NCBI RefSeq assembly: GCF_900112355.1
Contig: NZ_FOLM01000007.1
Coordinates: forward strand, 124,001-188,000
Source of the DNA: Streptomyces aidingensis
Lineage (GTDB): Bacteria; Actinomycetota; Actinomycetes; Streptomycetales; Streptomycetaceae
DNA length: 64,000 nt
Reading direction: 5' to 3'
The position numbers and the translations under genes are program-made. The notes under the pieces are model-generated. The model saw only the letters and a list, made by a program, of their open reading frames with translations. It was not told the DNA's origin and searched no databases. Positions 7,372 through 16,795 of the stretch are shown here, piece by piece. Numbering within the stretch: position 1 is the first letter of the stretch; each line of letters begins with the position of its first letter.

Positions 7372-10071
7372 TCACGCCCCGCCCGAGAGGGCTTCCTCGC
7401 GTTCGGCCCCCGGTCGGGGACCGGTCTGTGGCCCGCCGCCCGGAGGCGGCAGGAAGGGCAGCCGCGCGGCGCGCGCCCCGGGGACGCCGAGGGCCGAGCC
7501 CAGCGCCAGCAGGCAGCCCGCGGTCCCGGTGGCGAGGTCCATGGACAGCCGCAGCAACTGCTCGCCGGGGAAGGCCAGGCCGCCCAGGCAGGGCATGGCG
7601 TGCCAGCCCAGGGCCTCGGTCTGCGCGGCGAGATCCCCCGGACGGACCCCCGGCGCGGTGGTGCGGCCCAGATGCCATATCATGCCGGCCCGGCCCTGGA
7701 ACAGGCCGGGCTGGGCGTAGTAGCGCAGCCGGGCGGCGGGCAGGATGGCGCGCCGGGCCCGCTCGAAGCCGGGGTGTCCGCCGGCGACGGCGAGATAGTC
7801 GTCGAGCACGGCGGCGATGCCCACGCTGCCCTCGCCCAGGTACGGCATGGTGCGCCGGCCCTCGTCGACGGCCAGTGCGCCGTCCCGGCCGGGCGCGCAG
7901 TGTGCCAGATCGCGGGCGAGCGCGGCCTCGGCGGCGGCCGGCAGCGCCGGGTCGCCGGTGCGCCGGTGGCGGCGCAGAAAGAGCAGCGCCGGGCCGGTGG
8001 CGCCGTACAGCAGGCCGGCGCGCCGGGGGCCGGGCGGCAGCGGTTCCGGCGGGTCGAAGACCCGGTCGGCGGCCAGCCGGCAGGCCAGCGCGGCACTGCG
8101 CTCCAGGGCGGGATCGCCGGTGGCGGCGGCCAGTTCGTCGAGCACCAGGCCGATGCCGGCCAGTCCGCCGTGCAGATGTGCGGGCAGCCGCTCCCAGCGC
8201 TCGCCGAGCGCCCGGTGGGCCAGGCCCGCCGCGGCCTCGGTGCGGCCCAGCCGGTGCAGCGCGTACGCGACCCCCATCAGGCCGTCCCACAGCCCCGGGG
8301 CGGTGGCCGGGGGCGGGTCGGCGGCGTGCCGCAGCAGCCAGCGCTCGCCCTCCGGCCAGGGCTCGGCGCCGGTCTCGGCCAGGGCGTAGAGGACCCCGGC
8401 GGCGCCGTGGGCCAGGCCGAGGCCGCCGCCGGGGGCGAACTGGGCGATGTCGCCGGGGAAGAGCCGGTCGTCGCGCCCGGGCGTGGCGGAGGCGAGGATG
8501 GCCCGGATCATGGCGTCCCGGCCGGCCGGCCAGTCGGCGGGTTCCGGCGGCGGTGTCCCGGCCGGCCGGTGCGCGCCGGAGCGGGCGGGCGCCGGGGCCG
8601 CGGAGGCCGGGGCCGCGGAGGCCGGGGCGGTGATCTCGGCGACCGCCTCCCGCGGGAAGTCCGGCGGCAGCCCGGGGAACTGGCGGGCGGCCACCTCGGC
8701 CAGACCGGCCGCCTTGCCCCGGTCCATGGCCAGCAGCGTGGTCATCGGCACGAACAGCGCCAGCCGCAGACAGGCCAGGGCATAGCGGTCGATGGCGAAG
8801 CCGGAGCGGTCGGCGGGCGCCACGAAGCCGGGATGGGCGACGGTCTGCCGGATGGTGTCCGCGGGCTCGTCCCCGGTCAGCCGGGCCGCCTCGAAGTCCA
8901 GCAGGGTCACCGACTTCTCGTCCTCGCCGACCATGATGTTGAACATGTGCAGGTCGTTGAAGACCACGCCGCGGCCGTGCAGGGCGGCCACGGCCCGTTC
9001 CACCGCGGCCAGGACGTCCAGCGCCCAGCGGGTGTAGTCCGCCACGGCGGCCGGGGCCGGTTCCGGCGACAGCAGTGGATGCCGCTCGGCGAAGAAGGAG
9101 TTCAGGGTGCGGCCGGGCACATGGTCCATGACCAGGAAGCGGTGCTCGCCCACGGTGAGCCAGTCCCGCACCGCCGGGGCGACGGACAGCCCGGCCAGCC
9201 GCTCCAGGGCCGCCTTCTCGCGGCGCAGCCGGGTCACCGCGTCGGCGCCGTCCGAGGCCAGACCGGCGTGCGGCCGGGCCTCCTTCAGCACCACGGCGGC
9301 GCCGCTGCGCGGATCGGTGCCCCGGTAGACCCCGCCGCCGTTGGAGAAGTGCAGCGCCTGCTCGATCCGGTAGGGCAGGTCCGCGACGGTCAGGCCGTTG
9401 CGGGCGGCCAGTTCCGGTTCCAGGAAGGCGGGCAGGGTGACCCACTCCGGCACGGTGAACACCGGGTCGCGGCGGTCGGGCACCAGTCGCCCGGACGGAT
9501 CCTCGACGGCCGGCACCAGGGTGCCGGAGCCGTTGTCGCAGTGGCGCGGCGCGAACGCCCCCCAGCGCACATGGAGCGGCCCGGCGCCCCAGCGCAGATC
9601 GGTCAGGATGTACGGGCCGGGCTCACCGGACAGCCGTTCGCCCAGCTCGCGCAGGACGGTGTGCAACTGCTCCTCGTCGCGGGGGTAGAGGGTGGCGAAC
9701 TTGCCGCTGGAGTCGCGGCCGGCGTACTTGGAGTTGCGCAGGAACAGCAGGCTGCGGCCGGGCACGAACTTGAACGGGATGCCCCGGGGCACGCAGTACT
9801 CCCACACCCGGCCCGCCACCCGGTCCGCGTTGTCCGGGCAGGCCGAGGCGTGGATCTTCCAGCCCTGCGGCGGCATCCGGACGCCCGGCGGATGCAGATG
9901 CAGCCAGTCCCCGGAGCGCTCGGAGCGCCAGCCCGCCGGCACCGGCCGCCGGGCCGTGCCGAACAGCTCCCCCGGGCCGTCCCCGCCGGGGGCGGTGCCC
10001 CCGGCGATCCGGTCGGGGGTCTCGTAGAAGCGGCGGTCCGCGAGGCAGAAGACTTCGTACCGCTTGTTCAT
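7372..10071 (-). CDS. amfT: class III lanthionine synthetase LanKC (AmfT/RamC-like)
   Basis: An 899-residue trifunctional enzyme that phosphorylates Ser/Thr of the precursor, eliminates phosphate and forms the rings. Residues 1 to about 200 form the lyase-type N-terminus (MNKRYEVFCLADRRFYETPD). The kinase-like domain follows, with catalytic loop VVFNDLHMFNIMV near residue 370 and metal-binding LLDFEA near 390. From about residue 500 comes a LanC-like domain (HLHGGLAGIGLVLDEL, EGSVGIAAVLDDYL). The zinc-binding Cys-His-Gly motif of true LanC is absent (CLGGLAFPGEQ instead), as in class III enzymes. The start at 10071 has GAGGAG at good spacing; an upstream in-frame ATG at 10101 lacks one. It is transcribed into the precursor gene. 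Confidence 0.92.
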   Translation of the reverse strand: MNKRYEVFCLADRRFYETPDRIAGGTAPGGDGPGELFGTARRPVPAGWRSERSGDWLHLHPPGVRMPPQGWKIHASACPDNADRVAGRVWEYCVPRGIPFKFVPGRSLLFLRNSKYAGRDSSGKFATLYPRDEEQLHTVLRELGERLSGEPGPYILTDLRWGAGPLHVRWGAFAPRHCDNGSGTLVPAVEDPSGRLVPDRRDPVFTVPEWVTLPAFLEPELAARNGLTVADLPYRIEQALHFSNGGGVYRGTDPRSGAAVVLKEARPHAGLASDGADAVTRLRREKAALERLAGLSVAPAVRDWLTVGEHRFLVMDHVPGRTLNSFFAERHPLLSPEPAPAAVADYTRWALDVLAAVERAVAALHGRGVVFNDLHMFNIMVGEDEKSVTLLDFEAARLTGDEPADTIRQTVAHPGFVAPADRSGFAIDRYALACLRLALFVPMTTLLAMDRGKAAGLAEVAARQFPGLPPDFPREAVAEITAPASAAPASAAPAPARSGAHRPAGTPPPEPADWPAGRDAMIRAILASATPGRDDRLFPGDIAQFAPGGGLGLAHGAAGVLYALAETGAEPWPEGERWLLRHAADPPPATAPGLWDGLMGVAYALHRLGRTEAAAGLAHRALGERWERLPAHLHGGLAGIGLVLDELAAATGDPALERSAALACRLAADRVFDPPEPLPPGPRRAGLLYGATGPALLFLRRHRRTGDPALPAAAEAALARDLAHCAPGRDGALAVDEGRRTMPYLGEGSVGIAAVLDDYLAVAGGHPGFERARRAILPAARLRYYAQPGLFQGRAGMIWHLGRTTAPGVRPGDLAAQTEALGWHAMPCLGGLAFPGEQLLRLSMDLATGTAGCLLALGSALGVPGARAARLPFLPPPGGGPQTGPRPGAEREEALSGGA

Positions 10072-10238
10072 CGCTCTCCTCGGCAGCGTGTGGGCCGGCA
10101 CCCGCCACGTTGTCAGTCCGCGACAGGGGCGGCACAGTCCCCTCTGTCACCATCCGACCGTGAGAAGTGCACGGGTCCCCCGGTAGCGTCGGCCCGGGAC
10201 CGCCGACCCGCGCCCGCCGCCGAGAACCACGAGGGCCC
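10072..10238. other. divergent intergenic region between lanKC and bioA
   Basis: 167 bp that must hold both promoters. An imperfect inverted repeat of the GACAG/CTGTC type (GACAGGGG around 10121, CCCCTCTGTC around 10139) lies roughly midway and could bind the LuxR-type regulator. I cannot confirm either promoter by eye. Confidence 0.35.
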
Positions 10239-11570
10239 ATGACCGACTTCGCGCAGGACTCCGCCGACGACACCGCTCCGCTGACCGGCCCGCAGATCGC
10301 CGAGCTGGACCGCAGGCACCTGTGGCATCCGTACGCGCCGCACCCCGATCCGGCGGGCGCGCTGCCGGTCGCGGGCGCGGCCGGCACCCGGATCAGGCTG
10401 GCGGACGGGCGGGAGCTGGTGGACGGCATGTCCTCCTGGTGGGCCGCGGTGCACGGCTACAACCACCCGGTGCTCAACCGGGCCGCACGCCGCCAGCTGG
10501 ACGCCATGAGCCATGTGATGTTCGGCGGTCTCACCCATGAGCCCGCGGTGCGGCTGGCCCGGCGGCTGGCCGGGATGGCCCCCGGCGACCTGTCGCATGT
10601 CTTCCTCTCCGACTCCGGGTCGGTGTCGGTGGAGGTGGCCGTGAAGATGGCGCTCCAGTACTGGCACTCGCGGGGCCGCCCGGCGAAGCACCGGCTGCTG
10701 ACCTGGCGCGGCGGCTACCACGGGGACACCTGGCAGGCGATGTCACTGTCCGATCCGGACAACAGCATGCACCACCTGTGGGCACCGCTGCTGCCCCGCC
10801 ATGTGTTCGCCGGACTGCCGCCGGCCGGGTTCGCCGCCCCGGTGGACCGGGCGTATGCGGAGCACCTGGAACGGACGGTGGCGGAGCACGCCGGGGAACT
10901 GGCGGCGGTGATCGTGGAGCCGGTGGTCCAGGGCGCGGGCGGCATGCGGTTCCACCAGCCGGCCTATCTGCGGATCCTGCGGGAGCTGTGCGACCGCCAC
11001 GGGGTGCTGCTGGTCTTCGACGAGATCGCCACCGGCTTCGGCCGCACCGGGCGGATGTTCGCCGCCGAGCACGCCGGGGTGGTCCCGGACATCATGTGCG
11101 TGGGCAAGGCGCTGACCGGCGGCTATCTGACGCTGGCCGCCACCCTGTGCACCCCGCGGGTGGCCGAGGGGATCGCCTCGGGCGAATATCCGCAGCTCAA
11201 CCACGGTCCGACCTATATGGCCAATCCGCTGGCCTGCGCCGTGGCCGAGGCCAGCCTGGGGCTGCTGACGGACGGCGACTGGGCCGGACGGGTGGCCGCG
11301 ATCGAGACCGCGCTGGCCGGGGCCCTGGCCCCCACCGCCAAGCTGCCCGGGGTGCGGGAGGTGCGCACGCTCGGCGCCATCGCGGTGGTGGAGATGGACC
11401 GGCCGGTGGACACGGCCCGGGCCGCCCGGGCCGCCCGCGCCGAGGGCGTCTGGCTGCGCCCGTACCGGGAGATGATCTACGCCATGCCGCCCTATGTCTC
11501 CTCCCCGGAGGACCTGGCGATGATCGCCCGCGCCCTGCATGCCGCCGCCGAGGCCGCCGGCCAGCACTGA
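10239..11570 (+). CDS. bioA: adenosylmethionine-8-amino-7-oxononanoate aminotransferase
   Basis: 443 residues. PLP-dependent class III aminotransferase of biotin synthesis, converting 7-keto-8-aminopelargonate to 7,8-diaminopelargonate with SAM as amino donor. Diagnostic sequences are HLWHPYAPH near the N-terminus, [25 protein letters not shown], the PLP Asp in [14 protein letters not shown], the lysine in CVGKALTGG, and [15 protein letters not shown]. These distinguish BioA from other class III aminotransferases. ATG start with a short GAGGG site. No bioB, bioD or bioF gene is next to it here. Confidence 0.95.
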   Translation: MTDFAQDSADDTAPLTGPQIAELDRRHLWHPYAPHPDPAGALPVAGAAGTRIRLADGRELVDGMSSWWAAVHGYNHPVLNRAARRQLDAMSHVMFGGLTHEPAVRLARRLAGMAPGDLSHVFLSDSGSVSVEVAVKMALQYWHSRGRPAKHRLLTWRGGYHGDTWQAMSLSDPDNSMHHLWAPLLPRHVFAGLPPAGFAAPVDRAYAEHLERTVAEHAGELAAVIVEPVVQGAGGMRFHQPAYLRILRELCDRHGVLLVFDEIATGFGRTGRMFAAEHAGVVPDIMCVGKALTGGYLTLAATLCTPRVAEGIASGEYPQLNHGPTYMANPLACAVAEASLGLLTDGDWAGRVAAIETALAGALAPTAKLPGVREVRTLGAIAVVEMDRPVDTARAARAARAEGVWLRPYREMIYAMPPYVSSPEDLAMIARALHAAAEAAGQH

Positions 11571-11627
11571 GCCCGGCGCCGGGGACGGTGGTGCCCGGAC
11601 GGGGGTGCGCGAGGGCGGCGCGGCGGT

Positions 11628-12596
11628 TCAGGTGCGGGTCTCCAGCGAGGCCAGATAGGCGTTGTAGGCGGCGAGTTCGCGGTCGCCGTCCCGGTCGGCC
11701 GCGCGGTCCAGCCGGCGCGCCCTGCGGTCCTCGGAGAAATACCACTGGATGACCAGCGCGATCAGCACGATCACCGAGGGGATCTCGCTGAACGCCCAGG
11801 CGATGCCGCCGGCCGCGGTCTGGTCGGCGATCGCGTCCGCGCCCAGGGAGGCGGGCGGGTCGGCGTAGGTCTCCACCATCGGGCCGGTCGCCATCATCAG
11901 CGCGATGCCGAAGAAGGCGTGGAAGGGCATGGTGGCGAACAGCTCCAGCATCCGCATCAGATGGCCGGGCCGGCGGGGGCCCGGGTCCACGCCCATGATC
12001 GGCCAGAAGAACGCCAGCCCCACGGCCAGGAAGTGCACCATCATCGCCACATGGCCGGCCCGGCTGCTCATCAGGAAGTCGAACAGCGGGGTGAAGTAGA
12101 GCCCGTAGAGGCTGGCGATGAACATCGGGATGGTGAACAGCGGGCTGGTCACCGCGCCGGCGTAGCGGGAGTGCAGCAGGGCGGTCAGCAGTTCCCGGGG
12201 TCCGGTGCGGCCCCGCCCGGCGATGGGCAGGGCGCGCAGCGCCAGGGTGACCGGTGCGCCGAGCAGCAGCAGGATCGGCGTCAGCATGGAGATCACCATG
12301 TGCTGCGTCATATGGGCGCTGAACAGCACCATGCCGTAGTCGTTGAGCCCGGTGCAGGTGACGAGCGCGAGGGAGGCCACGCCGAGCCCGAACGCGGCGG
12401 TGCGGCCCACCGGCCAGGCGTCGCCCCGCAGCCGCAGCCGGGCCACGCCCCACAGATAGAGACCGAGCAGCAGCACACAGGCGGTGAGGAAGACGGCGTC
12501 GGGCGAGAACTCCAGCGCCCGCGGCAGGGTCAGGGGCGGCAGCCCCGCGCCGTGCCCGCCGTGACCGGCCCCGCCGTCCATGCTGTGGTGATCCAT
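11628..12596 (-). CDS. CtaG-type cytochrome c oxidase assembly membrane protein
   Basis: 322 residues, with a His/Gly-rich start (MDHHSMDGGAGHGGHGAG) and about seven to nine hydrophobic helices. The conserved histidines of the caa3/CtaG family occur in FSAHMTQHMVISML and in MMVHFLAVGLAFFWPIMGVDP. The family assists copper insertion or assembly of heme-copper oxidases at the membrane. The start was moved in to the ATG at 12596 because GGAG lies 8 bases upstream and the first 22 codons of the longer frame look non-coding. Convergent with bioA. Confidence 0.85.
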   Translation of the reverse strand: MDHHSMDGGAGHGGHGAGLPPLTLPRALEFSPDAVFLTACVLLLGLYLWGVARLRLRGDAWPVGRTAAFGLGVASLALVTCTGLNDYGMVLFSAHMTQHMVISMLTPILLLLGAPVTLALRALPIAGRGRTGPRELLTALLHSRYAGAVTSPLFTIPMFIASLYGLYFTPLFDFLMSSRAGHVAMMVHFLAVGLAFFWPIMGVDPGPRRPGHLMRMLELFATMPFHAFFGIALMMATGPMVETYADPPASLGADAIADQTAAGGIAWAFSEIPSVIVLIALVIQWYFSEDRRARRLDRAADRDGDRELAAYNAYLASLETRT

Positions 12597-12666
12597 CCCG
12601 TCGCTCCCGATCCGCCCCGGTTCCGGGTGTCCGGCCGGAGATGCCCGGGGCGCCACCAGCATAGGA

Positions 12667-12698
12667 CCGCCCCCGGCCCGCTCCCGGGCCGGGGGCGG
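12667..12698 (-). terminator. hairpin after murT-gatD
   Basis: A perfect 14-bp stem (CCGCCCCCGGCCCG at 12667-12680, complement at 12685-12698) with a 4-base loop, just downstream of the gatD stop in the leftward direction. Confidence 0.65.
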
Positions 12699-12716
12699 CT
12701 CCCGGGTGCGGCGCGG

Positions 12717-13445
12717 TCAGGCGGGCTGGCGGGCGGCGGCGATGCGCTCGGCGCGCAGCGCCTCGTACCAGCGGTCGTCCACCGGCGGCAGCGCGTTGAC
12801 GTCCAGGGCCAGCTTGATCAGCAGGTCGGCCACCTGGGGGTTGCGGGCGAGCACCGGGCCGTGCATGTAGGTGCCGATCACGGTGTCGCGCCAGGCGCCC
12901 TCGGTGCCGTCGCCGGTGCCGTTGCCGCGGCCGATCCGGACCCGGGCGAACGGGCGCACGCCCGGGCCCAGACGGGTGACGCCCTGGTGGTTCTCGAAGC
13001 CGGTGAGCTGCGGCAGGCCGAGCCGCTCGTCGATGTCGGCCAGCACGTCGCCGACGCAGCGGGATCCCTCGCCGCGCACCGTGACCACGTCGAGCAGGCC
13101 GAGGCCGGGCTGCCGCTCGCCCAGGTCGTTGATGAACTCGTGGCCGATGATCTGGTAGCCGGCGCAGACCGCGAAGACGATGGCGCCGTTGTCCACGGCC
13201 CGCTGGAGGCCGCCGTCGCGCTGCAGCCGCTCGGCGGCCAGCCGCTGCGGACGGTCCTCGCCGCCGCCGATCAGATAGATGTCGCCGGAGGTCGGGATGC
13301 GCTGGTCGGAGCGGACGTCGGTGCGGGTGACCTTCAGGCCGCGCTGCTCCGCCCGGCGGGCGGTGACCAGCGCGTTGCCCTGGTCGCCGTAGGTGCTGAG
13401 CAGATCCGGGTAGACCCACACCACCCGGAGGCTGGATTCGCTCAT
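12717..13445 (-). CDS. gatD: lipid II isoglutaminyl synthase, glutaminase subunit GatD
   Basis: 242 residues, a CobB/CobQ-like class I glutamine amidotransferase. The nucleophile is the Cys of FAVCAGYQIIG and the catalytic His is in GTYMHGPVLARNP; IGGGEDRPQ is typical of the subfamily. It supplies ammonia to MurT, which amidates the D-Glu of the peptidoglycan stem peptide. It lies 25 bp downstream of murT, in the same operon, on the cytoplasmic side of wall synthesis. ATG start. Confidence 0.93.
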   Translation of the reverse strand: MSESSLRVVWVYPDLLSTYGDQGNALVTARRAEQRGLKVTRTDVRSDQRIPTSGDIYLIGGGEDRPQRLAAERLQRDGGLQRAVDNGAIVFAVCAGYQIIGHEFINDLGERQPGLGLLDVVTVRGEGSRCVGDVLADIDERLGLPQLTGFENHQGVTRLGPGVRPFARVRIGRGNGTGDGTEGAWRDTVIGTYMHGPVLARNPQVADLLIKLALDVNALPPVDDRWYEALRAERIAAARQPA

Positions 13446-13470
13446 GGTGCTGGCTTCCTTCGGTTGCGAG

Positions 13471-14709
13471 TCAGTTGCCGACGGCGCGGCGCAGGTCCTG
13501 GAAGGCGGTGTAGTTGGCGATGGCCTCGATGCGGCCCGGGGCGGCGGCCCGGACCGCCTGTTCCACGGTGTCGAAGACCCGGAAGTTCTGTCCGGCCACC
13601 TCCAGCCGCACCGCCAGGTCCAGCCGGCGGTCGCCGACCACCACGATCGGGTGGCCGGCCAGCCGGGTGTAGTCCACGTCCCACAGCCAGGAGGTGTCGG
13701 TGCCGTCGGCGCTGCGGGCGTTGACCGAGAGCAGCACCGGGGCCGGGGGCGGGTCGATGAGGGAGAAGGTCTCCAGCCAGCCGGCCGGGTTCTTGGCCAG
13801 CAGCAGGCGCAGCTCGCGGTCCTGCCAGGTGACCGTGTCATAGCGGCCGGCCACCGCCGTCACCTGGTACATCCGCTCCAGCGCGGGGCCCGGGGCGACA
13901 CCGAAGACGGCGGCCACGGCCGCCGCGGTGGCGGCGTTGGCGCGGTTGGCGCGGCCGGGGAGCTGGAGCCGGATCGGCCAGGCGGTGCCGTGCGGGTCGA
14001 GCACGGTCTCCCCGGCCAGCGCCCAGGTGGGGCTGGGGCGGCGGAAGCCGCATTCGGCGCAGGCCCAGCCGCCCTCGGGCCGCTGGAGCACCCCGCCGCA
14101 GGAGGGGCAGGACCAGGCGTCGTCCTTCCACTCCTGGCCGGCCGCCACCCAGACCACATTGGGGCTGTCCGAGGCGGCCCAGGTGACCAGCGGGTCGTCG
14201 CAGTTGGCCACCACCACGGCCTTGGTGTCCTTGAGCCCCTCGCGCCAGTGGTCGGCCAGCATGCGGGTCTCGGCGGCGCGGTCGAGCTGGTCGCGGGAGA
14301 GGTTGAGCAGGGCCACGACCTTCGGGTTGACCTCGGCGGCCACCGCGGTGAGGTATTTCTCGTCGACCTCCAGGACGCCGTACCGGGCCCGGCTGCCCTG
14401 CGCCAGGGCGGAGGTGATGCCGGCCGGCATGTTGGCGCCCAGCGCGTTGGAGACCACCTCTCCGGCGGCCCGCAGGGCCTCGGCGATCAGGCGGGTGGTC
14501 GTGGTCTTCCCGTTGGTCGCGGAGACCAGCACGATGTCGAGGTGGCCCGAGAGAACGCGAAGCAGCTCGGGATCGAGCTTGAGCGCGACGCGTCCTCCGA
14601 TGACCGATCCGCTGCCGCGGCCGGCGGCCCGCGATACGGCTGCCGCCGCCCGGCCCGCCGTCACGGCGATGCGGGACCGTGGCGACAGGGGCGCCGTGCT
14701 CTCTGTCAT
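13471..14709 (-). CDS. murT: lipid II isoglutaminyl synthase, Mur-ligase subunit MurT
   Basis: 412 residues. A Mur ligase fold with the ATP-binding P-loop SATNGKTTTTR near residue 65 and LLNLSRDQLDR in the central domain, plus the MurT-specific four-cysteine zinc ribbon (CPSC ... CAEC) inserted in the middle domain. The C-terminal DUF1727 domain ends the protein. It activates the D-Glu carboxylate of lipid II and receives ammonia from GatD. The upstream 233 bp to the next divergent gene hold its promoter. Confidence 0.94.
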   Translation of the reverse strand: MTESTAPLSPRSRIAVTAGRAAAAVSRAAGRGSGSVIGGRVALKLDPELLRVLSGHLDIVLVSATNGKTTTTRLIAEALRAAGEVVSNALGANMPAGITSALAQGSRARYGVLEVDEKYLTAVAAEVNPKVVALLNLSRDQLDRAAETRMLADHWREGLKDTKAVVVANCDDPLVTWAASDSPNVVWVAAGQEWKDDAWSCPSCGGVLQRPEGGWACAECGFRRPSPTWALAGETVLDPHGTAWPIRLQLPGRANRANAATAAAVAAVFGVAPGPALERMYQVTAVAGRYDTVTWQDRELRLLLAKNPAGWLETFSLIDPPPAPVLLSVNARSADGTDTSWLWDVDYTRLAGHPIVVVGDRRLDLAVRLEVAGQNFRVFDTVEQAVRAAAPGRIEAIANYTAFQDLRRAVGN

Positions 14710-14942
14710 GGTGACTGCTCCTCCTTGCCCCTTGATCGGGCACAAGACTATCGGGGTCCGTGGTGCTTCCGGCACGGTCCCGCAGGTGGCTCCCGCCGGC
14801 CGGGCCGGCCTCCGCGCCGGCCGCGAACCTTCACACCTTTGCCGCGCTGTCACCTGTATGCGCCGAAAATACCCTGAGTACCTTTGTTGCCGCTTAGCGT
14901 ACTGACGGTGCGTTTTCTGCCGAGACGCGAGGTGGTGTGCTG

Positions 14943-15137
14943 ATGGTTCTCCAGGTGTCCGGGGTCGTGCTGCTGGGGGTCATTGTCTTCCTGTTCTTCC
15001 GCAAGGATGCACTGAAACCGTCCCATGCGATCGTCTGCGGACTGTTCGGTTTCTATCTCGCCGGCACCGCGGTGGCACCCAGCATCCGGGCGGGCGGCCA
15101 GAGCCTGGCCGGCCTGCTCGGCGGCCTCTCCCTGTGA
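14943..15137 (+). CDS. small two-helix membrane protein upstream of FtsK-like gene
   Basis: 64 residues with two hydrophobic stretches (VSGVVLLGVIVFLFF and AIVCGLFGFYLAGTAVA) joined by a short basic loop (RKDALK), ending in SLAGLLGGLSL. The ATG at 14943 is preferred because GAGGTGG lies at normal spacing; an in-frame GTG at 14937 is too close to it. The stop overlaps the next start (GTGA). I recall similar small proteins next to FtsK/TraB-like ATPases in Streptomyces, but no function is established. Confidence 0.7.
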   Translation: MVLQVSGVVLLGVIVFLFFRKDALKPSHAIVCGLFGFYLAGTAVAPSIRAGGQSLAGLLGGLSL

Positions 15138-16648
15138 GCCAGGGGGCGAACCGGTTCTGGCTGCGCCCGCCGCTGATGCTGGGCCGCGGCCTGGTACGGC
15201 TGGCGGCGGCGGCCGGGCGGGGCTGGCGGGCCGCCCCCGCGGACCGCCGCGGACCGCTGCTGGTGCTGGCCGCCGGGACGGCCGTGCTGCTCGCCGTGGT
15301 GCCCTACGGGCCGCCGGCCGGCGGGCTGCTGCTGCTGGCCGCGGCCCTGGCGGCGGGGTGGCGGGACCGCACCGGGCCGCCGGGCGTCCGGCCCCCGGCG
15401 GAGGGCGACGAGGAACGCCTGCAGACCCTCTACGAGTCGCTGGTGCCGTACTTCGCCCCGCCCGGGCCGCCGGCCGGCGGCGAACCGCCCCCGGAGGCGA
15501 TGTATCTGCTGGGCGGTGGCTGGGAGCGCGGCATCGAGGAGTACGCCTTCGGCCTGGACGACCGGCTCGCCCGGCTGCTGATCCGCTACCCCGGGCACTT
15601 CCCGGACGGCGACCCGCAGGCCCGCGACCGGGTGGAGCGGCTGCTGGCCGCCAAGACCGGCGGCGACCGCGAGCTGCGCTTCCGCTGGGACGAGGAGCGC
15701 AACCGGCTGGAGATGACGGTGCCGGGCCCGCTGCCCGCCGGCATCTGCGCCCAGCGCTTCATCATGGCGCCCGGCGAGCTGGTGCTCGGCTTCACCGACA
15801 CCGAGGCGGTGGACCGGCTGGTGCCGGTCGCGGCGGACGGGGAGGCGGAGCCGGTGCATGCCGCGCCGGTGGTGTGGCGGACCGGGCCGCGCTCCCCCGC
15901 CCCGCATCTGCTGGCGGTCGGCCCCTCGGGTTCCGGGACCACCTCGCTGCTGCGCTCGGTGACGCTCCAGGCGCTGCGCGACGGGGAGGTGCTGCTGATC
16001 GACGGCGGCGGCGCGGGCGAGTTCGGCTGTTTCACCGGCCGGCGCGGGGTGCTGTCCGTGGAATCCTCGCCGTCCGGTGCCCGGGCGGCGCTGGAGTGGG
16101 CCGCCCGGGAGACCGGCCGGCGGCTGCTGGAGGTCAGCCGGGCCCGGCAGGCCGGCGGCCCGCAGCGGGCGGTGCGCCCGCTGTGGATCGTGCTGGACCG
16201 GCCCTCGCTGCTCGGCCATCCGGCCCGTCCGGACGGCTCGCCCGGCGCACAGCAGTTGCTGGAGGTGCCGCTGCGGTACGGACGGGCGGCCCGGGTCACG
16301 GTGGCGGTGGCCGAGGACTGCGCGGCGTGGGAGGAGCTGTCGGAGGCGGTGCGGACCGCGCCCGGCGCCCGGGTGGTGCTGGGCTCGATGCCCGCCGCCG
16401 AGATCCGGTTCGTGCTGGACGGCCCGCTGCCGAGCGCTCCCCCGCCGGTGCTGCCGCCGGGCCGCGGCTATGCCCGGCTCGGTCCGGACCGGGCCGTCCG
16501 GCTCCAGGTCCCGGCCACCCCGGACCCGCAGGACGACACCGCGAGCGAGACCCAGCGCCGGGCGGTGCGCGCCCTGCTGCCGGAGCCCGTGCTCTCCCTG
16601 GACCGCCGCTCCCCGGCCCCCGAAACGACGGGGATCGACCCTTCTTGA
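15134..16648 (+). CDS. FtsK/SpoIIIE-like ATP-binding protein with altered Walker A
   Basis: 504 residues. Two N-terminal hydrophobic segments (LLVLAAGTAVLLAVV and GLLLLAAALAAG), then a cytosolic domain. The P-loop reads GPSGSGTTS at about residues 262-270: the invariant lysine of Walker A is threonine. A Walker B-like segment is LWIVLDRPSLLG. The layout resembles FtsK/SpoIIIE and conjugative TraB-type proteins, but it is shorter and lacks the C-terminal gamma winged-helix domain. The GTG start overlaps the upstream gene by four bases, so the two are translationally coupled. It may bind rather than hydrolyse ATP. Confidence 0.7.
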   Translation: MSQGANRFWLRPPLMLGRGLVRLAAAAGRGWRAAPADRRGPLLVLAAGTAVLLAVVPYGPPAGGLLLLAAALAAGWRDRTGPPGVRPPAEGDEERLQTLYESLVPYFAPPGPPAGGEPPPEAMYLLGGGWERGIEEYAFGLDDRLARLLIRYPGHFPDGDPQARDRVERLLAAKTGGDRELRFRWDEERNRLEMTVPGPLPAGICAQRFIMAPGELVLGFTDTEAVDRLVPVAADGEAEPVHAAPVVWRTGPRSPAPHLLAVGPSGSGTTSLLRSVTLQALRDGEVLLIDGGGAGEFGCFTGRRGVLSVESSPSGARAALEWAARETGRRLLEVSRARQAGGPQRAVRPLWIVLDRPSLLGHPARPDGSPGAQQLLEVPLRYGRAARVTVAVAEDCAAWEELSEAVRTAPGARVVLGSMPAAEIRFVLDGPLPSAPPPVLPPGRGYARLGPDRAVRLQVPATPDPQDDTASETQRRAVRALLPEPVLSLDRRSPAPETTGIDPS

Positions 16649-16660
16649 CCAGCACCTGAC

Positions 16661-16718
16661 CAGCGCAGACCGGCGCAGACGGCGCAGACCGGCGCAGACG
16701 GCGCAGACCGGCGCCGAC
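16661..16718 (+). repeat. 19-bp tandem repeat in intergenic region
   Basis: Two exact copies of a 19-bp unit, CGGCGCAGACGGCGCAGAC (16671-16689 and 16690-16708), are flanked by partial copies on both sides. It lies in the 183-bp gap between the FtsK-like gene and the XRE-cupin regulator. Confidence 0.8.
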
Positions 16719-16795
16719 CGAATGCCGGCCGGCACCGGCCGGACCGGGTGTTCTGTTGACCGGTGTTGACAGCTTCTGCCGGTGACCGCCGGGGG

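Noticed and set aside
7315..10242. A 975-codon plus-strand frame opposite the LanKC gene
   Set aside because: Shadow of LanKC; no domain, no ribosome site, composition typical of antisense frames.
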